A stretch of DNA of 64,000 nt from Algoriphagus sp. GTDB lineage: Bacteria > Bacteroidota > Bacteroidia > Cytophagales > Cyclobacteriaceae. Below the pieces are notes generated by a model. It ran no database searches. It was given only the letters and a program-made list of their open reading frames with translations, and was not told the origin of the DNA. The stretch spans positions 1 to 64,000 of the forward strand of contig JANQWS010000061.1 of the NCBI GenBank assembly GCA_030729785.1, written 5' to 3'. Every line of letters begins with the position of its first letter. Position 1 is the stretch's first letter. Shown here piece after piece: positions 8,937 through 15,693 of the stretch. Made by a program: the position numbers and the translations under genes.

Positions 8937-10133
8937 TCAATAGTTCCCCCATTGAATGTAGGTTTCCAAATCCTTATCTCCCCTTCCTGAAAGGTTGATC
9001 ACGATGAGGTCATTTGGATTGAACGAGATTTGGTTCAGGGCATGGATGGCATGGGCCGTTTCGATGGCAGGAATGATTCCCTCCGTCCGGCTCAATAGGA
9101 TGCCTGCCTTCATTGCATCCTCGTCCTCTACACCGACAAACTCCGCCCGTCCCACGGCATGCAGGTGGGCATGGACTGGACCTATTCCTGGATAATCCAA
9201 TCCTGCAGAGATGGAATGTGGTTCTATCACCTGTCCATCTTCAGTTTGCATCACCAAGGTTTTTGAACCATGCAAAATCCCCGGAGTACCCAATACGGAA
9301 GTAGCTGCAGACTTACCGGAATGAATCCCGTGTCCTGCAGCCTCTACAGCAATCAATCGAACCGCTGCCTCATTGTAATAGTGGTAAAATGCTCCTGCAG
9401 CATTGGATCCTCCACCTACACAGGCAATCACGAGGTCAGGATTTTCTCTACCCTCTTTGGCAAGCAATTGCCATTTGATCTCTTCGGAGATGACAGATTG
9501 AAAACGAGCCACCATCTCTGGATAGGGATGCGGTCCTACCACCGAACCGATGATGTAATGCGTACCCACAGGATCAGCAATCCAGGCACGCATGGCCTCG
9601 TTGGTGGCATCTTTTAACGTCTTTGAGCCCGACACAGCCGGGACTACTTTGGCTCCAAGGATTCGCATACGCTCTACATTGGGACGCTGACGCTTGATAT
9701 CCAACTCCCCCATGTAAATGGTGCAATCCATTCCCATCAACGCGCAGACGGTAGCTGTAGCCACTCCGTGCTGTCCCGCTCCAGTTTCGGCGATGATGCG
9801 CTTTTTACCCAGCTTCTTCGCTAGGATAATCTGCCCTACGGTATTGTTGACCTTGTGCGCACCGGTATGGCAGAGGTCTTCCCGCTTGAGGTAAATCTTA
9901 GCACCAAAACTTGCGGAAAGCCTTTCTGCAAAATAGAGCGGCGTAGGTCTTCCCACAAAATCTTTGAGTAAACTTTGAAATTCTTCTTGATACGTCGGGC
10001 TTGCTACAATAGCTTCCCAGTTTTCTCGAAGCTCCTCTACATTGGGGTACAACATTTCGGGGATGTAGGCACCCCCAAATTTTCCATAAAACCCTTTTTC
10101 GTCAACTTGTATCATCTGCTCACTAGTTTTCAT
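8937..10133 (-). CDS. trpB: tryptophan synthase beta subunit
   Basis: A 398-residue PLP enzyme that joins indole and serine to make tryptophan. The PLP lysine is in [12 protein letters not shown], catalytic Glu in [13 protein letters not shown], and the phosphate-binding glycine loop is [10 protein letters not shown]. The beta-replacement region [16 protein letters not shown] is typical. The start [21 protein letters not shown] gives the usual length; Met7 is an alternative start. It lies between trpF and trpA. Confidence 0.97.
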   Translation of the reverse strand: MKTSEQMIQVDEKGFYGKFGGAYIPEMLYPNVEELRENWEAIVASPTYQEEFQSLLKDFVGRPTPLYFAERLSASFGAKIYLKREDLCHTGAHKVNNTVGQIILAKKLGKKRIIAETGAGQHGVATATVCALMGMDCTIYMGELDIKRQRPNVERMRILGAKVVPAVSGSKTLKDATNEAMRAWIADPVGTHYIIGSVVGPHPYPEMVARFQSVISEEIKWQLLAKEGRENPDLVIACVGGGSNAAGAFYHYYNEAAVRLIAVEAAGHGIHSGKSAATSVLGTPGILHGSKTLVMQTEDGQVIEPHSISAGLDYPGIGPVHAHLHAVGRAEFVGVEDEDAMKAGILLSRTEGIIPAIETAHAIHALNQISFNPNDLIVINLSGRGDKDLETYIQWGNY

Positions 10134-10144
10134 CTTCCACTAAT

Positions 10145-10771
10145 TTACTTCGTTAATTCTTGTTTAAATGCCTGCAAGGCAGTCACATCTTTTTGACCCG
10201 GAGCCAATTCAAAGCCCGAATTGAGATCCACTCCTAGCAACTGCGGGATGCGGCCTGCTAAGTCTCGGATGGCTAGTGCATGGGAAGCAGTCAAGCCTCC
10301 GCTGAGCATAAATCCCTTATCGAAGGGATAGTCCTCCAAGAGCCTCCAGTCGAATTGCTTTCCTGATCCCCCTTTACTTGCCGAAGCGGTATCAAACAGG
10401 AAGCGATCTACATGAGGAACAAAAGCTTCCATGAACTTCCAATCTAAATTTTCCGCTACGGAAATAACTTTCCAAATCTGAACCTCCGTAGCTGCTTTGA
10501 GATTTTTTACCACTTCCAAAGACTCTCCTCCATGTAATTGCAAAGCAGACAGCCCAAATGTTGAAATTCTTTGTAGCATCATGGATTGCTGCTCCCCTAC
10601 TACTACCCCAACTTTCTTTAAAGGAATGGTTCTTAACCAGTTGGATTCTTCCTCCCGCACAAAACGGGGCGACTTGGGATAAAAGATTAACCCCATCCAA
10701 TCTGGAACAACTTCTACAGCCAATTGTTGACAATTGGCTTGCTCTCGCATCCCACAAACTTTAATTTCCAT
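10145..10771 (-). CDS. trpF: phosphoribosylanthranilate isomerase
   Basis: A 208-residue TIM barrel for step 3 of tryptophan synthesis, an Amadori rearrangement. Catalytic Cys is in the opening MEIKVCGMRE, and catalytic Asp in DRFLFDTASASKGGSG. LSGGLTASHA and LLGVDLNSGFE are the phosphate-binding strands. I chose ATG at 10771; an in-frame GTG at 10786 just after the trpC stop would add MDKQR. It is tightly packed with trpC, 19 bases away. Confidence 0.94.
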   Translation of the reverse strand: MEIKVCGMREQANCQQLAVEVVPDWMGLIFYPKSPRFVREEESNWLRTIPLKKVGVVVGEQQSMMLQRISTFGLSALQLHGGESLEVVKNLKAATEVQIWKVISVAENLDWKFMEAFVPHVDRFLFDTASASKGGSGKQFDWRLLEDYPFDKGFMLSGGLTASHALAIRDLAGRIPQLLGVDLNSGFELAPGQKDVTALQAFKQELTK

Positions 10772-10790
10772 ACGCTGCTTATCCACTAGT

Positions 10791-11591
10791 TTACTCTCCC
10801 ATTAAGCGTCTATACTCTTGAATAAAGTCCATAGCTGCCTGCTCTGGACTGGAGGTCTTCATGAAGTTTTCCCCGATTAAAAAGCCATCGAAGCCTGCCT
10901 TTCGGAAGGCTACCAGAGTAGCTGGATCCGAAATTCCACTTTCTGAAATTTTGACCACTTGGTTAGGAATACGATCCACTAGCTCCAGGGAAGTATCCAA
11001 AGAGACCTCAAAATTCTTCAGATTTCGGTTGTTGACACCGACCACATCCAGGGGCTCACAAAACGACTGCTCCAATTCCTCCAAGTTATGCACTTCCAAG
11101 AGCACCTCTAATTCCAAACTTTGAGCAAAGCTGGCCAAGGAGTTGACTTTTGAAGGGGATAAAGCAGCTGCAATCAATAATATACAATCGGCACCCATGG
11201 CTTTGGCTTCCAAGATCTGGTACTCATCCACCACAAAGTCTTTTCTCAAGATTGGGATAGCCACTTGCAGTCTGGCTACCTCAAGATCTGCTGTAGCTCC
11301 TCCGAAGTACTCCTGGTCGGTTAACACAGAAAGGGCTGAGGCACCAGCCAACTCGTATCCCTTACTCACTTTCTCTACCGAGGAGGTGCCATTGATCAAT
11401 CCTTTGGAAGGAGATTTTCGTTTAAATTCGGTGATGATGCCAGACTTACTACCATCTAGTAGAAATGACTTTAAGGAAAGAGTGCTTCTGGTAAAAGCGC
11501 TACTTTTTTCTAGAAGCGATACAGGGCATTGCTGCTTCCGTACTTGCACTTCCAGGTATTTATCGGCAATGATTTTTTCTAGCGTATTCAT
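10791..11591 (-). CDS. trpC: indole-3-glycerol phosphate synthase
   Basis: A 266-residue TIM barrel for step 4. Signature segments are the active-site Lys in GIITEFKRKSPSKG, LSVLTDQEYFGG, ILRKDFVVDEYQI, LLEVHNLEEL, VVGVNNRNLKNF and ISESGISDPATL. It is monofunctional because trpF is a separate gene. The ATG at 11591 is followed by the usual N-terminal helix MNTLEKIIADKYLEV. Confidence 0.97.
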   Translation of the reverse strand: MNTLEKIIADKYLEVQVRKQQCPVSLLEKSSAFTRSTLSLKSFLLDGSKSGIITEFKRKSPSKGLINGTSSVEKVSKGYELAGASALSVLTDQEYFGGATADLEVARLQVAIPILRKDFVVDEYQILEAKAMGADCILLIAAALSPSKVNSLASFAQSLELEVLLEVHNLEELEQSFCEPLDVVGVNNRNLKNFEVSLDTSLELVDRIPNQVVKISESGISDPATLVAFRKAGFDGFLIGENFMKTSSPEQAAMDFIQEYRRLMGE

Positions 11592-11601
11592 CTGAAGCAG
11601 C

Positions 11602-12612
11602 TTAGTTAAAAGATACGGAGGTTTGGGGCTGGATCAATCCCGTAAAAACACGGAGCGCTTTTCCACTCATCAAAGTTTCTTCGGCAATAGCTATGGCCTC
11701 TGCAAAGTCAAGGCCTTCCCGTGCGGTCACTAGTGCAGCAGCAGCATTGGCGATCACCACTTGATTTTGCGCAGCGCTACCAGCTCCTCGAAGTACCTGC
11801 TCAAAGATACGTGCAGAAGCTGCAATTGTGGCCCCCCCGAGGATACTCTCTGGTGAAAGTTGCTCCAATCCTAACCCTTGAGGATGGTAAAGTTTCTCAC
11901 CCCCATTGGTAATCATTTTGAAGGGTCCCGTCAGGGAAATTTCATCGTAGCCATCCAAGGCATGCAAGATTGCAAATCGGCCCTCCGTCTCTTGGTAGAG
12001 GTAACCATACAATCGAGCCAGTTCCAAACTGAATACACCTACCAATTGCTTGCGGGGAAAACTTGGGTTGACCATGGGTCCGAGCATGTTGAAAAAGGTC
12101 TTTACTCCGAGTTCCTTTCGGATGGGAGCCACGCTTTTCATGGCAGGGTGAAATAGCGGGGCATGCAGAAAGCAGAGACCTACCTGGTCCAAACTGCGTC
12201 GAAGCTGGTCCGAATCCGAGCTAAACTCGTATCCAAAATGGGCAAGCAAGTTGGAAGATCCACAAATGGAAGAGACGCCTGTATTGCCGTGCTTGGCCAC
12301 CGCTTGCCCGGCACCGGCTACAATAAAGGAGGAAAGCGTGGAAATATTAAAGGTATCCTTACCATCGCCTCCCGTGCCACAGAGGTCCATGGCATCGTAT
12401 TCTGATAGGTCGATGGGGACACAGAGCTCGAGCATGGCTTCGCGGAAACCCCGCAGCTCCTCCACAGTAATGCTCCGCATCAGGAATACGGTCATAAAGG
12501 CGGCTACTTGACTACTCGGATAGGATCCTGTGGCTAAATTTTTCAAGACCTCTTTTGCCTGCAGCTGAGAGAGGGTTTTGTGTGCAATAAGGTGATTTAA
12601 TATGTCTTTCAT
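11602..12612 (-). CDS. trpD: anthranilate phosphoribosyltransferase
   Basis: A 336-residue enzyme that transfers phosphoribose from PRPP to anthranilate. Signatures are the PRPP-binding DLCGTGGDGKDTFNIST, AKHGNTGVSSICGSSNLL and the later HALDGYDEISLTGP. I chose ATG at 12612 (MKDILNHLIAHKTLS). An in-frame start at 12645 would overlap the trpG stop and add 11 residues. TrpD is separate from TrpG here, unlike enteric fusions. Confidence 0.95.
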   Translation of the reverse strand: MKDILNHLIAHKTLSQLQAKEVLKNLATGSYPSSQVAAFMTVFLMRSITVEELRGFREAMLELCVPIDLSEYDAMDLCGTGGDGKDTFNISTLSSFIVAGAGQAVAKHGNTGVSSICGSSNLLAHFGYEFSSDSDQLRRSLDQVGLCFLHAPLFHPAMKSVAPIRKELGVKTFFNMLGPMVNPSFPRKQLVGVFSLELARLYGYLYQETEGRFAILHALDGYDEISLTGPFKMITNGGEKLYHPQGLGLEQLSPESILGGATIAASARIFEQVLRGAGSAAQNQVVIANAAAALVTAREGLDFAEAIAIAEETLMSGKALRVFTGLIQPQTSVSFN

Positions 12613-12629
12613 CGGTGGATTGAGATCAT

Positions 12630-13196
12630 TTAGGATTGAAGCCAATTTTGGATCAACTGGGATCCGTGTTCGGTAAGAATACTTTCTGGGTGAAACTGTA
12701 GTCCTCGTAGGTCATACTGCTTGTGCCGAATGGCCATAATCTGTTGGTCCGACGTGCGTCCAATCACCTCCAGGTCTACAGGCAGGTATGCTTCGTCTAC
12801 TACCCAGGAATGGTACCTCCCTACTGCAAACTGGCTAGGTAGTCCAGCAAATAGTCGATCAGGCACTGCCGTGAAGGTAGCTGCTACCCCATGCTGGACT
12901 TCAGCTAAGTTATGCAATTTGCCGCCGAAAGCCTCTGCGATGGCCTGGTGTCCCAAACAAATGCCTAGAATAGATTTGGTCGCCCTATACCGTTGCAATA
13001 GCGCAGGCATGAGCCCTGCTTCTTCCGGAATACCTGGTCCTGGAGAAAGGAGAATTTTATCGAAGAGCTCCACCTCATCTAAGGCAAAGGCATCATTTCG
13101 ACGAATGTCCAATTGCTGTCCATACCCCAATTGACGAATCAGGTAGACCAAATTGTAGGTAAAAGAATCGTAATTGTCTATGACTAAAATTTTCAT
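12630..13196 (-). CDS. trpG: anthranilate synthase glutaminase component
   Basis: A 188-residue class I amidotransferase that supplies ammonia to TrpE. Visible are the start ILVIDNYDSFTYNLVY, LLSPGPGIPEEAG, nucleophile Cys in ILGICLGHQAIAEAFGG and His/Glu in LQFHPESILTEHG. The PabA-like family cannot be separated by sequence alone, and the protein might also serve p-aminobenzoate synthesis. It lies directly after trpE, 11 bases away. Confidence 0.96.
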   Translation of the reverse strand: MKILVIDNYDSFTYNLVYLIRQLGYGQQLDIRRNDAFALDEVELFDKILLSPGPGIPEEAGLMPALLQRYRATKSILGICLGHQAIAEAFGGKLHNLAEVQHGVAATFTAVPDRLFAGLPSQFAVGRYHSWVVDEAYLPVDLEVIGRTSDQQIMAIRHKQYDLRGLQFHPESILTEHGSQLIQNWLQS

Positions 13197-13207
13197 GAAT
13201 GCATCGC

Positions 13208-14617
13208 TTAAATCTGTTCTGCAGTTTTCAATGCCACTCGCAAGGCTTCCAGTTTGTTGGCCACCTCTTGTAATTCGGAGCGGATGTCACTTTTGGCAAC
13301 TACGCCAGCACCGGCTTGAAACCGAAGTTGGTTGTTTTCGGACACAAAGGAGCGAATCACAATGGCATGGTTAAAGTCCCCATTGAACCCCAAGTAGCCG
13401 ATAGCACCTCCATAAAATTGACGATTGACCGATTCCAATTCATCAATCAATTCCATGGCTCGGTATTTTGGTGCGCCGGAAAGGGTTCCAGCAGGAAAGG
13501 TGTCGGCAACTAATTGAAGTGGATTTGCTCCTTCGGGAAGCTGACCTGTTACTTTAGATACCAAATGGATCACATGGGAGTAGTATTGCACTTCTTTGAA
13601 GACCTCTACTTCCACCCGATCGGAAGAACGAGAAAGGTCATTCCGTGCCAGGTCTACCAGCATGACATGCTCTGCATTTTCCTTGGGATCGTCGTAGAGC
13701 TTGCGTGCAAGGGCAGCATCCTCCACATCGTTGCCGGTGCGGCGGAAGGTGCCTGCAATTGGGTAGAGGGTTGCTTTTCTATTTTTTACCACAATTTGAG
13801 CTTCTGGGGAGCTTCCAAAGATCTTGAAGGATCCATAATCAAAATAGAATAGGTAGGGAGAGGGATTGACCGAGCGAAGGGCGCGGTACACGTTAAACTC
13901 ATCCCCTTTGAAAGCAGTGGTAAATCGGCGAGAAAGGACCAACTGAAACACATCTCCACGCTGGCAATGCTTCTGGGCTTGAGCGAGCAATCCCAAGAAC
14001 TCGTCATCACTGTAATTGGAAAACTCTTCACCTTCTTTCTTGAATGAGTAGGCTGGAATATTCTTATTATTCAGTAATGTTTCGATTTCATCCAAGTGAG
14101 AGACACGCTCAGGTCCCTCAGGCAAATGTTCAAAAAGGTGTAGCTCGTTTTTGTAATGATCCACCACGATGATGTTTTGGTACATGGCATAATGCATCAT
14201 GGGTACCTCATTCGAAGGAGTACCTTGAAGCTGAATGTCCTCAAACCAGCCTACGGTATCGTATTGAGTGTAGCCAAAAAGGCCGTTTGTACTGAATTTG
14301 AAAGAGTCTGGGGTCGATTGAAAGGAATTTCCAAAGCGCCGCAAGCAATCCATTAGCGGTTGTTCTGGGCTTACCCGATAGGAGTTCTCCTCCCCAGTGG
14401 GCATTTTTTCTAAAACCGTACCTGCGGTAAAGGAAAATGAAGCTAGTGGGTTGAAACAGATATAGGAATAGCTATTGTCCTGCCCTCGATAATCCGAGGA
14501 CTCCAGTAAAATGGGATTCGCAAAGCGATCGCGCACTTGCAGGTAAATACTGACTGGCGTGATGGTATCGGCCAATCGCTTGCGGTACTGTGTGTGTAGG
14601 AGAATGGTCTGTGACAT
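13208..14617 (-). CDS. trpE: anthranilate synthase component I
   Basis: A 469-residue chorismate-utilising enzyme that commits chorismate to tryptophan. The N-terminal LLESSD segment is the conserved element that binds Trp for feedback inhibition. The catalytic domain shows QLVLSRRF, PSPYLFYFDYG, IAGTFRRTGND, NAEHVMLVDLARNDLSR, FPAGTLSGAPKYRAMELI and FQAGAGVVAKSD. It is the first structural gene of the operon. Its ATG follows the leader terminator by 21 bases, so expression should depend on readthrough. Confidence 0.97.
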   Translation of the reverse strand: MSQTILLHTQYRKRLADTITPVSIYLQVRDRFANPILLESSDYRGQDNSYSYICFNPLASFSFTAGTVLEKMPTGEENSYRVSPEQPLMDCLRRFGNSFQSTPDSFKFSTNGLFGYTQYDTVGWFEDIQLQGTPSNEVPMMHYAMYQNIIVVDHYKNELHLFEHLPEGPERVSHLDEIETLLNNKNIPAYSFKKEGEEFSNYSDDEFLGLLAQAQKHCQRGDVFQLVLSRRFTTAFKGDEFNVYRALRSVNPSPYLFYFDYGSFKIFGSSPEAQIVVKNRKATLYPIAGTFRRTGNDVEDAALARKLYDDPKENAEHVMLVDLARNDLSRSSDRVEVEVFKEVQYYSHVIHLVSKVTGQLPEGANPLQLVADTFPAGTLSGAPKYRAMELIDELESVNRQFYGGAIGYLGFNGDFNHAIVIRSFVSENNQLRFQAGAGVVAKSDIRSELQEVANKLEALRVALKTAEQI

Positions 14618-14638
14618 TTTTGGTTAAAGTAAAGGCAC

Positions 14639-14675
14639 AAAAAAAGGCTTACCGGGGAAAACCAGTAAGCCTTTT
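14639..14675 (-). terminator. trp leader intrinsic terminator (attenuator)
   Basis: On the minus strand GGCUUACUGG pairs with CCGGUAAGCC (ten pairs including one U-G wobble) over a six-base loop. Seven U residues follow directly. It lies between the leader peptide stop and trpE, the classic position of a trp attenuator. Confidence 0.9.
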
Positions 14676-14723
14676 GAGGTATGTATTGCGCAAAATCTAG
14701 GCAACGGCTTTCTGAGCTTTCCC
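14655..14723 (-). promoter_or_regulatory. trp antiterminator pairing
   Basis: Leader segment 2 (GGGAAAGCUCAGAAAGCC, plus 14706-14723) can pair antiparallel with segment 3 (GGCUUACUGGUUUUCCC, plus 14655-14671). Nine pairs form at one end and five at the other around a 4x3 internal loop. Segment 3 contains the whole 5' arm of the terminator, so the two structures exclude each other. Segment 2 is otherwise held by segment 1 as CUUUCC-ucg-GGAAAG. A ribosome stalled at the Trp codons would cover segment 1 and free segment 2. The pairing was worked out by hand; no folding energy was computed. Confidence 0.8.
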
Positions 14724-14774
14724 GAGGAAAGTTTTGGAATGCCACCACCAGTAGTTGTTTGCGTTTGTTTTCAT
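14697..14774 (-). CDS. trpL: trp operon leader peptide with three tandem Trp codons
   Basis: A 25-codon open frame, ATG at 14774 to TAG at 14697. It begins MKTNANNY, continues with three consecutive TGG codons (residues 9-11) and HSKTF, and ends KAQKAVA. Three Trp in 25 residues, placed just before mutually exclusive RNA hairpins and trpE, is the hallmark of ribosome-sensing attenuation. The stop codon falls so that a terminating ribosome covers segment 2, which favours the terminator when Trp is plentiful. The start lies only about 10 bases after the predicted -7 box, so the mRNA may be nearly leaderless. Confidence 0.88.
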   Translation of the reverse strand: MKTNANNYWWWHSKTFLGKAQKAVA

Positions 14775-14784
14775 TAGCTTGCTA

Positions 14785-14813
14785 CAAATTTAGAAAGGCT
14801 TTGGAAAAAGCAA
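14785..14813 (-). promoter_or_regulatory. predicted promoter of the trp-his operon
   Basis: The minus-strand -7 box TAAATTTG (plus 14785-14792) matches TAnnTTTG. A TTG (plus 14811-14813) lies 18 bases upstream, close to the usual 19-21 spacing for the -33 element. It is correctly placed to start transcription just before trpL. Confidence 0.65.
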
Positions 14814-14864
14814 TGCTTCTCCTCGGTTTTTTTGAATTATTTTTAATCAAACAGAGAATTCATC

Positions 14865-15092
14865 GTGGCAAAAGGAATTTCGCAGTACTTCAAACGAATT
14901 TTTGACGACTACCAAGTCTTGGTTTGTATCCATCCAGAAGACTATACTGGGATTGAACTTATTCTTCATCCCGATGGACATGTTGAGAAAACGAATATCG
15001 TCGTCGACGAAGAAATTTTTGAGGACTTGGAAGCCGATGAGTTCAAAGCCTGTAGTGCCCTAGAGTTTCAACTCCTCCTTGCCAAGGCCTAA
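14865..15092 (+). CDS. conserved small hypothetical protein, divergent from the trp operon
   Basis: 75 residues beginning at a GTG (MAKGISQYFKRIFDDYQVLV). It has no signal peptide and no membrane segment. The composition is acidic in the second half (VVDEEIFEDLEADEFKAC). The alternating beta pattern followed by a helix looks like a small folded cytoplasmic domain. I do not recognise the family or a function. It is transcribed away from trpL. Start-codon choice is limited because no upstream in-frame ATG was seen. Confidence 0.7.
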   Translation: MAKGISQYFKRIFDDYQVLVCIHPEDYTGIELILHPDGHVEKTNIVVDEEIFEDLEADEFKACSALEFQLLLAKA

Positions 15093-15108
15093 GCTTTCAG
15101 AAAACTAT

Positions 15109-15279
15109 TTTCACGCGGATCAAGACAGAAAGGATACGCTGATTAATTATTTTACCCCTCCGGAGCAAAAAGGAAAGAAATTACCAGGGGATTCAACCCA
15201 ATAGATCTGCGGTATTTTTCCGTGAAATCCGCAGTACACTTTTTTCACACAGATCTAGAAGGAAAAATACGCTGATTTA
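15109..15279. repeat. degenerate intergenic direct repeat pair with internal hairpin
   Basis: Two related stretches, at about 15109-15147 and 15241-15279, share the frame TTTTCAC...GAT..AGA..GGA.A.ATACGCTGATT. Between them lies an inverted repeat, CTGCGG...CCGCAG (about 15208-15233). The wording resembles the degenerate cgcagatt / cgctgatt intergenic sequences scattered in Bacteroidota genomes. No coding frame is supported here. Confidence 0.5.
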
Positions 15280-15373
15280 GTCTATTCGAGCTATTGGAAA
15301 CGAATAGAAAATTTTCTTTATTTTCTGGGGGTGAGCTTTTTTTATTCTTCTTTTTGTTTACATTATAAACATT

Positions 15374-15398
15374 AAAATGTTAATAATATTAACATTTT
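15374..15398. repeat. AT-rich perfect 11-bp inverted repeat
   Basis: The arms AAAATGTTAAT and ATTAACATTTT are separated by three bases. It is about 300 bases upstream of the dnaE2-like start, with no poly-T pattern typical of terminators. It could be an operator or a chance AT palindrome. Confidence 0.4.
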
Positions 15399-15454
15399 AT
15401 AATTATCCCATTTTTAACAGTAACCAAAGAAAATAAGGTTGGAAGTTCATTTGT

Positions 15455-15580
15455 ATGAGCCGTGGACCGTGGTCTGCCTGTGGACCGTGAGGTCTGTCGT
15501 CTGCCTGCAGACTGTGGACGATTATCCGCATTGGTTAACGATCACATCGATACTGCTAGGATTGCGGATAATCTTAACCA
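15455..15580. repeat. gtggaccgtg-type low-complexity stretch and crossing inverted repeats
   Basis: 15460-15520 is a patchwork of gtggaccgtg, ggtctg and tctgcctg words. It is followed by the inverted pair GATTATCCGCA (15520-15530) / TGCGGATAATC (15563-15573). A second pair, TGGTTAA / TTAACCA (about 15532-15538 and 15574-15580), is interleaved with it. The order A-B-A'-B' would allow a pseudoknot if transcribed. Apart from this and the repeats above, 15093-15693 holds no gene I can support. Confidence 0.5.
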
Positions 15581-15693
15581 TTTTAATTCTCTGATCCCTC
15601 CCTGATCTTCAGGAAAGGGCAATCTCCTTGAATTCTATTTTACTTATCTCCTTCATTCCGAGGATAGTCTTCGGGAAAGATCTTGCCGACTCC

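Noticed and set aside
15628-15693. 22-codon N-terminal extension of the dnaE2-like gene
   Set aside because: The added residues resemble no PHP domain, and the family start HSHFSF follows ATG 15694 directly.
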